The notes: generated from the letters alone by a model not told the origin. 64,000 nucleotides of DNA from Paracoccus sp. S1E-3 (GCF_013868135.1 NZ_JACEMU010000004.1:1240001-1304000), one strand, 5' to 3'; positions 17,171 through 27,187 are shown, numbered from the stretch's first letter. Numbers and translations: made by a program.

Positions 17171-17322
17171 GGTCTCCTCCCAAAGATCCGTTTGCGGCGA
17201 TCTGACGGCAGCGCCGCGATTCACGCAAGCATGACGTGGGGTCGCCCGGCGCCGAGCGCGCCGCTTGCTCCGCCCGCCCCCCTGTGGCAAAGCCCAGCCG
17301 GACAAAAGTCAGGAGCCGCAGG

Positions 17323-18039
17323 ATGATCCTCTACCCCGCCATCGACCTGAAGGACGGCAATTGCGTGCGTCTGCTGCGCGGCGACATGGAGGCCGCGACC
17401 GTCTTCGGCACCGATCCGGCCGCGCAGGCCCGCGCCTTTCAGGATGCAGGCGCCGAATGGCTGCACCTTGTGGACCTGAACGGCGCCTTCGCCGGCCAGC
17501 CCGTCAATGCCGCCGCGGTCGAGGCGATCCTGCGTGCCACCTCGATCCCCGCCCAGCTCGGCGGCGGCATCCGCGACATGGCGACGATCGACATGTGGCT
17601 GGAGAAGGGCCTGAAACGCGTGATCCTCGGCACCGTCGCGGTCGAAAACCCGGATCTGGTCCGCGAAGCCGCATCGGCCTTCCCCGGTCAGGTCGCGGTC
17701 GGCATCGATGCCCGCAAGGGCTTCGTCGCCACCAAGGGCTGGGCCGAGGAAACCACCGTTCAGGCCGCCGATCTCGCCCGCAGCTTCGAAGATGCGGGCG
17801 TCGCCGCCATCATCTACACCGATATCGACCGCGACGGCGCCATGGCCGGCCCCAATACCGAAGCGACCGAGGCGCTCGCCCGCGCGGTCAGCATCCCGGT
17901 CATCGCCTCGGGCGGGGTCTCCTCGATGGCGGACCTTCTGCGCCTGCGCGATACCGGCGTGATCGCGGGCGCCATTTCGGGCCGGGCGCTTTATGATGGC
18001 GCGCTCGATCTTAAGGCCGCGCTCGACGCGCTCGCCTGA
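17323..18039 (+). CDS. hisA: ProFAR isomerase
   Basis: Amadori isomerisation in histidine synthesis. A 238-residue TIM barrel starting [20 protein letters not shown], with the two half-barrel phosphate motifs GGGIRD and ASGGVSSM. The catalytic Asp residues are in AIDLKDG and [10 protein letters not shown]. The start at 17323 follows AGGAGCCGCAGG. It begins a second his block (hisA, small membrane gene, hisF, hisE), separated from hisBH by the VOC gene and the reverse-strand DUF2147 gene. Confidence 0.96.
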   Translation: MILYPAIDLKDGNCVRLLRGDMEAATVFGTDPAAQARAFQDAGAEWLHLVDLNGAFAGQPVNAAAVEAILRATSIPAQLGGGIRDMATIDMWLEKGLKRVILGTVAVENPDLVREAASAFPGQVAVGIDARKGFVATKGWAEETTVQAADLARSFEDAGVAAIIYTDIDRDGAMAGPNTEATEALARAVSIPVIASGGVSSMADLLRLRDTGVIAGAISGRALYDGALDLKAALDALA

Positions 18040-18040
18040 T

Positions 18041-18097
18041 TTCACTTTGGCCCCAATATCCCGGGGGAGGCCGCAAGGCCGGGGGCAGCGCCCCCTT
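18041..18097. repeat. Second copy of the dispersed hairpin element, downstream of hisA
   Basis: TTCACTTTGGCCCCAATATC (18041-18060) resembles the right arm of the element at 12353-12414. It is followed by a GGCC/GGCC palindrome (18069-18080) and the hairpin GGGGGC-AGC-GCCCCC (18081-18095), then TT. It directly follows the hisA stop and probably terminates or attenuates transcription before the 61-residue gene. Confidence 0.65.
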
Positions 18098-18129
18098 CCC
18101 CAACCGGCCACCAAGCGCTATCAGGCGAC

Positions 18130-18315
18130 ATGATCGTCGATCCCAACCATCCGTTTTTCCGCCCGCTCTGGGTCCGCATCCTCTGCTCGGCCTTCCCCTT
18201 CGGCTGGGCGGTCTTCGAATTCTCGACCGGCAATCTGTTCTGGGCGATCCTGTTCCTGATCGCGGGCGGCGTGCTGTTCAATGCGCTGATCCTGCGCGGG
18301 CCGGACCGAGGCTGA
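18130..18315 (+). CDS. Small membrane protein (61 residues) in the his cluster
   Basis: Reads MIVDPNHPFFRPLWVRILCS and ends in RGPDRG. Two hydrophobic stretches (residues 16-30 and 36-54) predict a helical hairpin in the membrane. The in-frame codon use and charged ends look like a real gene, and it fits between the hisA terminator element and hisF (39 bp before hisF). I do not know its function. No cysteine pair or metal motif is visible. Confidence 0.7.
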   Translation: MIVDPNHPFFRPLWVRILCSAFPFGWAVFEFSTGNLFWAILFLIAGGVLFNALILRGPDRG

Positions 18316-18354
18316 CCCCTTCCCCTGCACGCCCGGCCGCGCTATCACCCGCAT

Positions 18355-19116
18355 ATGCTGAAGACTCGCATCATCCCTTGCCTTGACGTGGCCGATGGCC
18401 GGGTCGTGAAAGGCGTGAATTTCGTCGATCTGGTGGATGCCGGCGACCCGGTCGAGGCCGCCAAGGCCTATGACGCCGCCGGGGCCGACGAAATCTGCTT
18501 TCTCGACATCCACGCCACCCATGAAAACCGCGGCACCATGTTCGACGTGGTGACCCGCACGGCCGAGCAATGCTTCGTGCCGCTGACCGTCGGCGGCGGC
18601 GTGCGCACGCATCACGATGTCCGCGCCCTGCTGCTGGCGGGGGCCGACAAGGTGTCGTTCAACTCGGCCGCCGTGGCCGATCCCAATGTGCTGTCGGAGG
18701 CCGCCGACCGCTTCGGCAGCCAGTGCATCGTCTGCGCCCTCGACGCCAAGACCGTCGCCCCCGGCAAATGGGAGATCTTCACCCATGGCGGCCGCAAGCC
18801 CACCGGTATCGACGCGGTGGAATTCGCTGGCCTGGTAGCGGCGAAGGGGGCGGGCGAAATCCTGCTGACCTCGATGGATCGCGACGGCACCAAAGCCGGC
18901 TTCAACCTCGCCCTCACCCGCGCCGTGGCCGATGCGGTGGACATTCCGGTCATCGCCTCGGGCGGGGTCGGCATGCTGGACCATCTGGTCGAGGGCGTGA
19001 CCGAGGGCCATGCCAGCGCGCTGCTCGCCGCCTCGATCTTCCATTTCGGCACCTTCACGGTGGGCGAGGCCAAGGCGCATCTGGCCGCCGCCGGCATCCC
19101 GGTGAGGTTGACATGA
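18355..19116 (+). CDS. hisF: Imidazole glycerol phosphate synthase, cyclase subunit
   Basis: A 253-residue TIM barrel starting [20 protein letters not shown]. Catalytic Asp residues are in PCLDVADGR and TSMDRDG, and phosphate loops in VGGGV and ASGGVG. It takes ammonia from HisH and PRFAR to make IGP and AICAR. Its stop overlaps the hisE start (ATGA, 19113-19116), so translation is coupled. Confidence 0.97.
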   Translation: MLKTRIIPCLDVADGRVVKGVNFVDLVDAGDPVEAAKAYDAAGADEICFLDIHATHENRGTMFDVVTRTAEQCFVPLTVGGGVRTHHDVRALLLAGADKVSFNSAAVADPNVLSEAADRFGSQCIVCALDAKTVAPGKWEIFTHGGRKPTGIDAVEFAGLVAAKGAGEILLTSMDRDGTKAGFNLALTRAVADAVDIPVIASGGVGMLDHLVEGVTEGHASALLAASIFHFGTFTVGEAKAHLAAAGIPVRLT

Positions 19117-19430
19117 GCGATGACGCCTTCGCCCGCCTCGACGCCACCATCGCCGCGCGCAAGGGCGCCGATCCCGAGACCAGCTGGACCGCGAAGCTGC
19201 TGTCCAAAGGCCCGGAAAAATGCGCTGAGAAATTCGGCGAGGAAGCCGTCGAGGCCATCATCGAGGCGGTGAAGGGCGACCGCGAGAAGCTGGTCTCTGA
19301 AGCGGCGGACGCGATCTTTCACCTTGCGGTCATGCTGGCCGCGCGCGACCTGACGCTGGCCGATGTGGCCGCCGAACTGGCCCGGCGCGAGGGCCGGTCG
19401 GGCATCGCCGAAAAGGCCAGCCGCGGCTGA
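19113..19430 (+). CDS. hisE: Phosphoribosyl-ATP diphosphatase
   Basis: Second step of histidine synthesis. It has 105 residues starting [20 protein letters not shown]. The MazG-like metal-binding motif is visible in [13 protein letters not shown] and [14 protein letters not shown]. Monofunctional HisE, not fused to HisI, is usual in this group. The ATG overlaps the hisF stop by 4 bp. It is the last gene of the cluster, followed by a hairpin at 19441. Confidence 0.95.
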   Translation: MSDDAFARLDATIAARKGADPETSWTAKLLSKGPEKCAEKFGEEAVEAIIEAVKGDREKLVSEAADAIFHLAVMLAARDLTLADVAAELARREGRSGIAEKASRG

Positions 19431-19440
19431 CCGCCACGCC

Positions 19441-19476
19441 CGCCGGAATGTTCCGCTGGCGGAGGGAATTCCGGCG
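19441..19476 (+). terminator. Candidate terminator after hisE
   Basis: CGCCGGAAT (19441-19449) and ATTCCGGCG (19468-19476) are perfect complements around an 18-nt loop that itself has CCGC/GCGG pairing. No T-run follows. The remaining 250 bp to accB should hold the accB promoter; TATAAG at 19668-19673 is a possible -10, without a good -35. Confidence 0.45.
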
Positions 19477-19726
19477 GCCTGCGCCCGCGCCTCCGCGCCC
19501 TGAAGCGGCCCGTACGCCGAAACTGGCCGAACAGATCTGTCACACCCCGCTGTTACTTGTGGTTGTGCGGTCCTTGACCCCATAGTCGGGCATGAAACCG
19601 GACTAGTCCGAGGGCGCAGCCGCAGAAATCCAAGGCAAATTGCTTTCCCTTGGGTGACAAGACGCGGTATAAGCCAGCAATTCCTACCGCGCGTCAGACG
19701 CGGGTTTCACAAGGCAGAGGATCCTC

Positions 19727-20251
19727 ATGACCGCAGACGCCAAATCCGGCAAGCATCACGACGGCGATGTCGCTTTCATCCAGTCGCTGGCCGAGCTTCT
19801 GAACAGCAGCGAACTGTCCGAATTGTCGGTCAAGCGCGAATATGGCGAAAACGACCGGCTGACCGTCAGCCTGTCCAAGCATGGCAAGCAGGTGGTCATG
19901 CAGGCTGCAGCCCCGGCCGCCTATGCGCCAGCCCCTATGGCGGCCACGCCCGGCCCGGTGTCGCCGTCGACGCCGACGGCCACGCCCGGCGCCCCCTCGG
20001 GTGATCCGGCGGACCTGCCGGGCGCGGTGACCTCGCCCATGGTCGGCACCGCCTATCTGTCCGCGGAACCGGGTGCGGCCCCCTTCGTCACCATCGGCCA
20101 GCAGGTCAGCGAAGGCGACACGCTGCTGATCGTCGAGGCGATGAAGACCATGAACCACATCCCCTCGCCCAAATCGGGCACGGTCAAGCGCATCCTGGTC
20201 GATGACGGCACCCCGGTTGAATATGGCGCGCCCCTGATGATCGTGGAATGA
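19727..20251 (+). CDS. accB: Biotin carboxyl carrier protein of acetyl-CoA carboxylase
   Basis: A 174-residue protein. The N-terminal region ([20 protein letters not shown]) is the BCCP self-association segment. A Pro/Ala/Thr-rich linker spans about residues 64-98. The C-terminal biotinyl domain carries the lysine to be biotinylated in EAMKTMN. It works with AccC, encoded 7 bp downstream, in malonyl-CoA formation. The start at 19727 follows AGGATCCTC. Confidence 0.96.
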   Translation: MTADAKSGKHHDGDVAFIQSLAELLNSSELSELSVKREYGENDRLTVSLSKHGKQVVMQAAAPAAYAPAPMAATPGPVSPSTPTATPGAPSGDPADLPGAVTSPMVGTAYLSAEPGAAPFVTIGQQVSEGDTLLIVEAMKTMNHIPSPKSGTVKRILVDDGTPVEYGAPLMIVE

Positions 20252-20258
20252 GGCCGGG

Positions 20259-21608
20259 ATGTTCGACAAGATCCTGATTGCCAACCGGGGCGAAATCGCG
20301 CTGCGCGTCATCCGCGCCGCCCGCGAAATGGGCATCAAGACGGTGGCTGTTCACTCGACCGCCGATGCCAACGCAATGCATGTCCGCATGGCCGACGAAT
20401 CGGTCGCCATCGGGCCGCCGCCCTCGTCCGAAAGCTATCTGAACCCGGCAGCGATCATCGCCGCCTGCGAGATCACCGGCGCGCAGGCCGTTCATCCGGG
20501 CTATGGCTTCCTGTCGGAAAACGCCAATTTCGCGCAGATGCTGGAGGATCACGGCATCACCTTCATCGGACCCAAGGCCGAACATATCCGCATCATGGGC
20601 GACAAGATCACCGCCAAGGACACGGCCAAGGCGCTTGGCATCCCGGTGGTTCCGGGGTCCGATGGCGGGGTGAATGACGTGGATGAGGCCAAGAAGGTCG
20701 CGGCCGAGATCGGCTATCCGGTCATCATCAAGGCCACCGCCGGCGGCGGCGGGCGCGGCATGAAGGTCGCCCATGACGAAAAGGGGCTGGAGGTTGCCTT
20801 CCGCACCGCCCGTGCCGAAGCCAAGGCCGCCTTCGGCAACCCCGATGTCTATATCGAGAAATATCTGCAGAAGCCGCGCCACATCGAAATTCAGGTCTTC
20901 GGCGACGGCAAGGGAAATGCGGTCTATCTGGGCGAACGCGACTGTTCGCTGCAACGCCGCCACCAGAAAGTGCTGGAAGAAGCGCCCGGCCCCTCCATCA
21001 CCGAGGAAGAACGCGCCCGGATCGGGAAGATCTCGGCCGACGCGATGAAGAAGCTCGGTTATATCGGCGCCGGCACCATCGAGTTCCTATATGAGGACGG
21101 CGAGTTCTATTTCATCGAGATGAACACCCGCCTGCAGGTCGAGCATCCGGTGACCGAGGCGATTTACGGCGTCGATCTGGTCCGCGAACAGATCCGTGTC
21201 GCGGCCGACGAGCCGATGGAGCTGGCGCAGGAGGATCTGAAGATCAACGGCCACGCCATCGAGGTGCGCATCAACGCCGAGAAGCTGCCGAATTTCAGCC
21301 CCTCGCCGGGCAAGATCACCCAGTTCCACGCTCCCGGCGGGCTGGGGGTGCGGATGGACAGCGCGATTTATGACGGCTATGTCATCCCGCCCTATTACGA
21401 CAGCCTGATCGCCAAGCTGATCGTGCATGGCCGCGACCGGCCCGAGGCGCTGGCGCGGCTGAAGCGCGCCCTGTCCGAGCTGATCGTCGATGGCGTGGAC
21501 ACCACCACGCCGCTGTTCGATGCCCTGCTGGAGGAGCCGGATATTCAGGACGGCAATTATTCCATCCACTGGCTGGAACGCTGGCTGAGCGAGAACGTCC
21601 CGGCGTGA
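20259..21608 (+). CDS. accC: Biotin carboxylase subunit of acetyl-CoA carboxylase
   Basis: A 449-residue ATP-grasp enzyme that carboxylates biotin on AccB. It starts [20 protein letters not shown]. The glycine-rich ATP loop is [14 protein letters not shown], and catalytic residues are in [16 protein letters not shown]. This is the length of a monofunctional acetyl-CoA carboxylase subunit, not of the fused propionyl-CoA carboxylase. The stop overlaps the GTG start of aat. Confidence 0.96.
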   Translation: MFDKILIANRGEIALRVIRAAREMGIKTVAVHSTADANAMHVRMADESVAIGPPPSSESYLNPAAIIAACEITGAQAVHPGYGFLSENANFAQMLEDHGITFIGPKAEHIRIMGDKITAKDTAKALGIPVVPGSDGGVNDVDEAKKVAAEIGYPVIIKATAGGGGRGMKVAHDEKGLEVAFRTARAEAKAAFGNPDVYIEKYLQKPRHIEIQVFGDGKGNAVYLGERDCSLQRRHQKVLEEAPGPSITEEERARIGKISADAMKKLGYIGAGTIEFLYEDGEFYFIEMNTRLQVEHPVTEAIYGVDLVREQIRVAADEPMELAQEDLKINGHAIEVRINAEKLPNFSPSPGKITQFHAPGGLGVRMDSAIYDGYVIPPYYDSLIAKLIVHGRDRPEALARLKRALSELIVDGVDTTTPLFDALLEEPDIQDGNYSIHWLERWLSENVPA

Positions 21609-22234
21609 TCTCGGCCGAGCAGATGCTGTGGGCCTATGCCAATGGCATTTTCCCCATGGCGGGCTCGGCCGAAGACCCATCGCTTCATTGGCTCGACCCC
21701 TCGCGGCGCGGCGTCATGCCGGTCGGTGGGGTCCATGCCTCGGCCTCGATGCGGCGGCATTTGCGGCGCTGCACCTGGCGGCTGACGCTGAACAGTCATT
21801 TCTGCGATGTGGTGCGGGCCTGCGCGGCACGCAGCGAGACCTGGATCAATGCCGATCTGCACCGCGTGTATGGCGACCTGCACCACATGGGCCGCGCCCA
21901 TTCGATCGAGGTTCTTGACGGCGATGAGCTGGTCGGCGCGGTTTTCGGCCTGACCATCGGGGCGGCGTTTTTCGGCGAAAGCATGTTCTCGCACCGGACC
22001 AACGCATCGAAGACCGCGCTGCTGGTGCTGTCGATCCATCTGAAGGCCAGCGGCTTCACGCTGTTCGACACCCAATATCCGACCCCGCACCTGCAGTCAT
22101 TGGGTGGTCAGACCATCTCGCGCGGCGAATACCGGCGCCGGCTGGCCGAAGCGATCCAGCGGCCGGCCGACATCGCCGCGCGGCCGCTGCCCTCGTTTCA
22201 GGCGGTCTTGCAGGCCATGACCCAGACGTCATAG
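21605..22234 (+). CDS. aat: Leucyl/phenylalanyl-tRNA-protein transferase
   Basis: A 209-residue N-end-rule enzyme that adds Leu or Phe to proteins with basic N-termini, marking them for Clp[16 protein letters not shown] start (here [18 protein letters not shown]), [11 protein letters not shown] and [18 protein letters not shown] are the family blocks. The start is GTG at 21605, overlapping the accC TGA (GTGA), so translation is coupled. The 3' end overlaps the convergent DUF2155 gene by 37 bp. Confidence 0.94.
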   Translation: MISAEQMLWAYANGIFPMAGSAEDPSLHWLDPSRRGVMPVGGVHASASMRRHLRRCTWRLTLNSHFCDVVRACAARSETWINADLHRVYGDLHHMGRAHSIEVLDGDELVGAVFGLTIGAAFFGESMFSHRTNASKTALLVLSIHLKASGFTLFDTQYPTPHLQSLGGQTISRGEYRRRLAEAIQRPADIAARPLPSFQAVLQAMTQTS

Positions 22235-22569
22235 CGCGCATCATCCAGCGCCGAGAGCGCCGGCGAGGAGGCCACCATCCAGCCATCGAACAGTGTCGCC
22301 CGGCTGTTGCGGTCGGTGATGACCATCTGCGCGAAGGCGTCCGAATTTGGGTCGGCGGAGGGATAGCGGCATTCGCCCAGCCGCACCGTCAAACGGCCGA
22401 TATCGGCCGACTCGCCCGGCGCCAGTTCCACATCGCTGATCTCGCTGGACACCTTGTCGAGCATACGCAACACCGCGCCTGTGCCGCGGGTGGTTTCGAT
22501 ATCGTCCTGCGCCAAGACCGGCGTCGTCGCCGCCAGCATCGACAGGGTCAGAAGGATGTAACGGATCAT
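22198..22569 (-). CDS. DUF2155 domain-containing periplasmic protein
   Basis: A 123-residue protein with a signal peptide ([20 protein letters not shown]). The mature part RGTGAVLRMLDKVSSEISDVEL and TDRNSRATLFDGWMVASSPALSALDD is the DUF2155 pattern, including the paired cysteines in LGECRYP and VMACKT. Function is unknown. It is the last gene of a three-gene reverse operon (NDUFA12, MlaD, this gene), overlapping the MlaD stop by 4 bp. Confidence 0.88.
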   Translation of the reverse strand: MIRYILLTLSMLAATTPVLAQDDIETTRGTGAVLRMLDKVSSEISDVELAPGESADIGRLTVRLGECRYPSADPNSDAFAQMVITDRNSRATLFDGWMVASSPALSALDDARYDVWVMACKTA

Positions 22570-23048
22570 TGGGCATCCTCCGGGGCGGGGTCGGCGCCGG
22601 GCGTCTCGGCCGCCTGCGAATCGACGAACTTCATCATCAGGGACAGCAGGCTGACGGCGCCCTGCACATCTTCGATCTCGTCGCCGGGGGCGAGGTTTTC
22701 GGGACTGCCGCCCGGCTGAAGTTCCAGATAGGCGCCCCCCAGTAGGCCATCGGACTGGATGATCGCCGCCGAATCGGCAGGCAGCAGCACGCCGTCCTGC
22801 AGGCGCAGGCGGGCCTCGGCCAGATAGGTGGCGGGGTTCAGGCTGATCTCGGTCACGCGGCCCACGGGGACGCCGGCCATGCGGATCTCGGACCCCTTTT
22901 CGATGCCTTCCACATTGGGAAAGGCCGCGATCAGGTCATATCCGCCGCCGGGCATCAGGCGCGGACCGGCGGCGAAAGCCAGAAACCCCGCCGCAACCGC
23001 CAGCACGACGGTGCCGGCGACCAGCTCTGCCCGGCTGTCATCGCTCAT
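22566..23048 (-). CDS. mlaD: Outer-membrane lipid asymmetry protein MlaD (MCE domain)
   Basis: A 160-residue short MCE protein: one N-terminal membrane helix ([20 protein letters not shown]), then the MCE domain with [23 protein letters not shown] and the [13 protein letters not shown] hydrophobic loop that lines the hexamer pore. This is the length of classic MlaD, the periplasmic phospholipid shuttle of the Mla pathway. No mlaE/F is adjacent. A separate Mla-type operon with a longer MCE protein lies at 40772-44489. Gene ends overlap both neighbours by 4 bp. Confidence 0.9.
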   Translation of the reverse strand: MSDDSRAELVAGTVVLAVAAGFLAFAAGPRLMPGGGYDLIAAFPNVEGIEKGSEIRMAGVPVGRVTEISLNPATYLAEARLRLQDGVLLPADSAAIIQSDGLLGGAYLELQPGGSPENLAPGDEIEDVQGAVSLLSLMMKFVDSQAAETPGADPAPEDAQ

Positions 23049-23422
23049 TGATCGGGTTGCCACGCGTCGTAATCGCTGCGCTCGACCGGCTTGGCGCGAT
23101 AGATCGAACCCTTGGGCCGATAGGCCTGCGGGGTGCCGGTCATGTTCATCTGGCTGGGCAGTTCCCACGGCCGGCGCGGGAGGGGATCCTTGGTCGGCGG
23201 TTCCTTGTAGGTATGGTGCAGCCAACCATGCCATTCGACCGGCACCCGGCTCGCCTCGGATTCGCCGTTATAGATGACCCAGCGGCGGTCGCCCTTCCTG
23301 GACTGGTAATAGATATTGCCCTGATCGTCCTCGCCGACCTTTTCGCCGTAAAGCGCGGTCCAGACCTGCGTGTTCAGTGTCTGCCCTCTCCACCAGGTCA
23401 GAATACGGTCAACGATCCACAT
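23045..23422 (-). CDS. NDUFA12-family accessory subunit of respiratory complex I
   Basis: A 125-residue protein starting [20 protein letters not shown]. The core [45 protein letters not shown] (quoted in pieces: [26 protein letters not shown]) is the NDUFA12/B17.2 signature found in mitochondria and alphaproteobacteria. It stabilises the membrane-matrix arm junction of NADH:ubiquinone oxidoreductase. The start at 23422 follows AAGGAGCCGCCC. Its 3' end overlaps mlaD by 4 bp. Confidence 0.93.
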   Translation of the reverse strand: MWIVDRILTWWRGQTLNTQVWTALYGEKVGEDDQGNIYYQSRKGDRRWVIYNGESEASRVPVEWHGWLHHTYKEPPTKDPLPRRPWELPSQMNMTGTPQAYRPKGSIYRAKPVERSDYDAWQPDQ

Positions 23423-23532
23423 GGGCGGCTCCTTCGGGTCTGTCGCCTTGTCTATGCCGCAAAGCGCCGTCCGGGTCCAGTGGGACCGGAACTGCCGCAT
23501 CAACCGCGCGTTTTAGCCGAGGAGGATGAAGG

Positions 23533-23946
23533 ATGAGTTATTTTCAGGGCCGATTGATCGACCATCTGCACATGCGGGTCACCAATTACGAAAAATCGCG
23601 CGATTTCTATCAGGCCATACTGGAGGCGCTTGGCCAGGGCGACAATATCGAACACGGCCGCGACTGGATGTGTTGCGATGAGCTGTTCCTCGACCAGCTG
23701 GATGTGGGTGACACGCCCAGCCGCATCCACCTGTGTTTTCAGGCCGCCGACCGTGCGATGGTGAACGCCTTCTATGAGGCGGCGCTTGCGACAGGGGGCC
23801 GCGACTACGGCGCGCCCGGGCTGCGCGACTATCACCCCGGCTATTACGCGGCCTTCGTGCTCGACCCCGACGGCAACAATATCGAGGCGAAATTCGACGA
23901 ACGCCCCCTGACCCGTTCGGCCCCGGTGATCGAGATCACGACCTAA
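23533..23946 (+). CDS. VOC family protein
   Basis: A 137-residue single VOC domain. [20 protein letters not shown] opens the first module. C-terminal [14 protein letters not shown] carries the conserved metal-binding Glu, and [20 protein letters not shown] the linker helix. It resembles the lactoylglutathione-lyase-like group common in Rhodobacterales; substrate is not known. GAAGG lies before the ATG. The stop overlaps the convergent aroA stop by 4 bp. Confidence 0.88.
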   Translation: MSYFQGRLIDHLHMRVTNYEKSRDFYQAILEALGQGDNIEHGRDWMCCDELFLDQLDVGDTPSRIHLCFQAADRAMVNAFYEAALATGGRDYGAPGLRDYHPGYYAAFVLDPDGNNIEAKFDERPLTRSAPVIEITT

Positions 23947-25274
23947 CCCAGATCGGCGCCCAAGCCCTGCATCAGCCCGACAAAATCCGGGAATGAGGTC
24001 GCAATCGCTGCCCCGTCGTCAACGGTGATCTCCGCATCTGCGGTCAGTCCGGCGACCAGAAACGACATGGCGATCCGGTGGTCGAGATGCGTCGCAACCG
24101 GCTCCCCCCCACCCGGAATGCGGCCCGTGCCATGGACGGTCATGCTGTCGCGGGTCTCCTCCACCTCGACCCCGTTGGCGCGCAGCCCTTTGGCCATGGC
24201 GTCGATGCGATCGGATTCCTTCACCCGCAATTCGGCCACGCCGTTCATCACCGTAGGGCCCTCGGCCATGGTAGCAATCACCGACAGGATGGGGAATTCG
24301 TCGATCATGCTGGCGGCGCGCTCGGCCGGGACATTGACGCCTTTCAGCCGGGAATGGCGCACCAGCAGATCGGCCACCGGCTCGCCCCCCTCCTCGCGAT
24401 CGTTTTCCCAGATCAGGTCCGCGCCCATCTCGGCCAGCGTCACATACAGGCCGTCCCGCGTCGGGTTGCGGCTGATGCCGGGCACCCGGATTTCAGACCC
24501 CGGCACGATCAGCGCCGCCGCCACCGGAAACGCCGCCGAGGACGGATCGCGCGGCACCGCCACAGCCTGTCCCCGCAGCTCCGGCCGCCCGGTCAGGGTG
24601 ATGACGCGGCCCTCAGGCGTTTCCTCGGTCGTGATGGTGGCGCCAAAGCCTACCAGCATCCGTTCGGAATGGTCGCGGGTCGGCTCCTTCTCGATCACCA
24701 CGGTCTGGCCGGGCGCGTTCAGCCCCGCCAGCAGCACCGCCGATTTGATCTGCGCCGAGGCCACCGGCGTCTGGTAACGCACCGGCACCGGGTCCTGCGC
24801 CCCCTTGATGGTCGCGGGCAGCAGGCCGCCCGCGCGGGTGGTGATCTCGGCCCCGAACTGGGACAGCGGGTCGGTGATGCGCCGCATCGGGCGGCGCGAA
24901 AGGCTGACATCGCCGGTGAAGGTGGCGGTGATCGGGGTCGTCGCCATCGCGCCCATGATCAGCCGCACGCCGGTCCCGGAATTGCCGCAGTCGATCACGC
25001 CCGCAGGTTCGGCAAAGCCGCCGACACCCACGCCGTCAATGATCCATTCGCCAGGGCCAAGCCGTTCGACAGTCGCACCGAAGGCCTGCATGGCCTTGGC
25101 GGTGTCCAGCACGTCCTGCCCTTCCAGCAGCCCGGTCACATGCGTGCGTCCTACCGCCAATGCGCCCAGGATCAGCGCCCGGTGGCTGATCGACTTGTCG
25201 CCGGGGATCGAGGCCGTCCCCCTCAGCGCGCCGGTGCGGCGCGAAGACATCGGTTTGGCGGGTGCGTGCGACAT
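23943..25274 (-). CDS. aroA: 3-phosphoshikimate 1-carboxyvinyltransferase (EPSP synthase)
   Basis: Sixth step of the shikimate pathway. It has 443 residues. [17 protein letters not shown] binds substrates, SLSRRPM follows, and RDPSSAAFP and LRVKESDRI are conserved blocks. [12 protein letters not shown] aligns with the GNAATGCRLTMG of the class II (CP4-like) enzymes, with Gly where the glyphosate-tolerant enzyme has its second Ala. The overall text is class II, but that residue predicts ordinary sensitivity; this is inference. The genes tauE and dusA follow upstream on the same strand. Confidence 0.96.
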   Translation of the reverse strand: MSHAPAKPMSSRRTGALRGTASIPGDKSISHRALILGALAVGRTHVTGLLEGQDVLDTAKAMQAFGATVERLGPGEWIIDGVGVGGFAEPAGVIDCGNSGTGVRLIMGAMATTPITATFTGDVSLSRRPMRRITDPLSQFGAEITTRAGGLLPATIKGAQDPVPVRYQTPVASAQIKSAVLLAGLNAPGQTVVIEKEPTRDHSERMLVGFGATITTEETPEGRVITLTGRPELRGQAVAVPRDPSSAAFPVAAALIVPGSEIRVPGISRNPTRDGLYVTLAEMGADLIWENDREEGGEPVADLLVRHSRLKGVNVPAERAASMIDEFPILSVIATMAEGPTVMNGVAELRVKESDRIDAMAKGLRANGVEVEETRDSMTVHGTGRIPGGGEPVATHLDHRIAMSFLVAGLTADAEITVDDGAAIATSFPDFVGLMQGLGADLG

Positions 25275-25283
25275 GGGACTTCC

Positions 25284-26090
25284 TCAGAACAGCGTTTTGC
25301 GCAGCATGTTCAGCGCCACCAGCGCCAGAAACAGTGCAAAGATCTTCTTCAGCCGCGCCGGTTCGGTCCGATGCGCCAGCGCCGCCCCGACAGGCGCGGT
25401 CAGAATGGTCATGGCGATCACGATCACGAAGGCGGGGATATTGACGGAGCCGACCGTATAAGGCGGCGCGCCTTCGGCGGGGGTGAACAGAAACAGCAGG
25501 GCCGAGGGCGCCGCGATCAGCCCCCCGAACCCCGCCGCCGTCGCCACTGCCCGGTGGATCGGCACGCCGTGCAGCGTCATCACCGGTACGCCGATGGAGC
25601 CGCCGCCGATCCCCAGCAGGACCGAGATGAACCCCGTCAGCCAGCTGAGCACATATTTCACCGGCCCTTGCGGCATCCGGTCACCCACCCGCCAGCTGGA
25701 TTTCCCCAGCAGCATATAGGCCGCAATCACCATCACCAGCACACCGAAGATGATCTGCAGCGTCTGCGTGCGCAGCTGCGCCACCGTCAGCACCCCAAAG
25801 ACCGCGCCGATCATGATGCCGAAGGCCCAATCCTTCAGTATCTGCCAGTCGACCGCCCCCTTGCGGTTATGCGCCATGACCGACCGGGCCGAGGTGACCA
25901 CGATCGTCGCCAGCGAGGTCGCCAGACAGATCTGCATCAGATCGTCCGACCCGTAACCCGCCGCGCTGAACAGATAGAAAAAGGCCGGGACCAGGACGAT
26001 GCCGCCGCCCACGCCCAGAAGCCCGGCCAGAATGCCGGCGAATGCCCCCACGAGGGCGAGAGTCAGTGCGGGCAGGATCATCTCGGTCAT
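25284..26090 (-). CDS. TauE/SafE family sulfite exporter-like membrane protein
   Basis: A 268-residue protein with eight or so membrane helices and the two internal glycine repeats typical of the family: GILAGLLGVGGGIVLVPAFF near the N-terminus and GFISVLLGIGGGSIGVPVMT in the middle. Members export or import sulfonates, sulfite or related anions, and the cargo here is unknown. The start MTEMILPAL overlaps the dusA stop (ATGA), so it is translated after dusA and before aroA in one transcript. Confidence 0.9.
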   Translation of the reverse strand: MTEMILPALTLALVGAFAGILAGLLGVGGGIVLVPAFFYLFSAAGYGSDDLMQICLATSLATIVVTSARSVMAHNRKGAVDWQILKDWAFGIMIGAVFGVLTVAQLRTQTLQIIFGVLVMVIAAYMLLGKSSWRVGDRMPQGPVKYVLSWLTGFISVLLGIGGGSIGVPVMTLHGVPIHRAVATAAGFGGLIAAPSALLFLFTPAEGAPPYTVGSVNIPAFVIVIAMTILTAPVGAALAHRTEPARLKKIFALFLALVALNMLRKTLF

Positions 26091-27103
26091 GCGGGCTCCA
26101 CAGCGTTTCGCACCTGATCCAACGCGGCGTCGTAAAGCGCAAGCCCCTCGGCCGGGCTTTGCGCCTTGTGCGCCCCTTCGCTGAGCACCCGGCGCCACAG
26201 TCGCGCACCGGCACGGCCATGGAACAGGCCCAGCATGTGCCGGGTGATCTGGTGAATGCGCGCCCCCTCTGCCAGCCATGCGGCCAGTTGCGGGCGCATC
26301 GCCTCGGCGGCCTGCGCCGGCTCCGCGAAGGGCGCGGTCTGGCCCCACAGCGCATCGGCATCACCCAGAACGTCCCAGGGCTGGTGATAGGCCGCGCGCC
26401 CGACCATCACCCCGTCCATATGGGCAAGCTGATCGGCCACCATGCCGGGCTGAATGCCGCCATTGATCGACAGGTGCAGATCGGGGAAGGCCCGCTTCAT
26501 GCGGTGAACCAGCGGATAGTCCAGCGGCGGAATCTCGCGGTTGTCCTTGGGGCTGAGACCCTGCAGCCACGCCTTGCGGGCATGAACGGTGACGCGGCTG
26601 ACGCCCGCATCGCGCATCCGCGACAGGAAGTCGGGCAGCACCTGTTCGGGATCCTGATCGTCCACGCCGATGCGGCATTTCACCGTCACCTCGACCGGGC
26701 TTTCGGCGATCATCGCGCGCACGCAATCGGCCACCAGATCGGGCGTTTTCATCAGCACCGCACCAAAGCAACCCGATTGCACCCGGTCCGAGGGGCAACC
26801 GACATTCAGGTTGATCTCGTCATAGCCGAAGGGCGCGGCCAAAGCGGTCGCGCGGGCCAGCTCCGCCGGGTCCGAGCCGCCGATCTGCAAGGCGACCGGA
26901 TGTTCGGCGGTCTCCTTGCCCAGCAGCCGGTCGCGGGGGCCGTGGATGATCGCGGGCGCGGTCACCATCTCGGTAAACAGCAGCGCCCGCCGCGACAGAA
27001 GGCGGTGAAAGCCCCGGCAATAGCGGTCGGTCCAGTCCATCATCGGGGCGACGGACAGGCGCGCAGCATCGCGGATCGCGGGCGAAATGGGGTTTTGCGG
27101 CAT
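26087..27103 (-). CDS. dusA: tRNA-dihydrouridine synthase A
   Basis: About 338 residues. A flavin-dependent TIM barrel: LSVAPMMDWTDRYCRGFHRL, the active-site Cys in NLNVGCPSDRVQSGCFGA, VTVKCRIGVDD, and SINGGIQ for FMN phosphate. DusA reduces U20/U20a in tRNA. No ribosome site decides between starts at 27109 (MSMPQN) and 27103 (MPQN). The region between it and the divergent transglycosylase gene is only about 80 bp. Confidence 0.94.
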   Translation of the reverse strand: MPQNPISPAIRDAARLSVAPMMDWTDRYCRGFHRLLSRRALLFTEMVTAPAIIHGPRDRLLGKETAEHPVALQIGGSDPAELARATALAAPFGYDEINLNVGCPSDRVQSGCFGAVLMKTPDLVADCVRAMIAESPVEVTVKCRIGVDDQDPEQVLPDFLSRMRDAGVSRVTVHARKAWLQGLSPKDNREIPPLDYPLVHRMKRAFPDLHLSINGGIQPGMVADQLAHMDGVMVGRAAYHQPWDVLGDADALWGQTAPFAEPAQAAEAMRPQLAAWLAEGARIHQITRHMLGLFHGRAGARLWRRVLSEGAHKAQSPAEGLALYDAALDQVRNAVEPA

Positions 27104-27187
27104 CGACATGCAGCGCGATCTAGCAAAAGCCGGGGACCAAGTCACGCTGTCAACTTGGACTTAAACATTTGTCCCTAGCCTGGGCCA

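Noticed and set aside
24078..26117. 679-codon open frame opposite aroA-tauE
   Set aside because: Translation is a His/Arg/Gln-rich antisense artefact; aroA and the TauE-like gene on the other strand are unmistakable.
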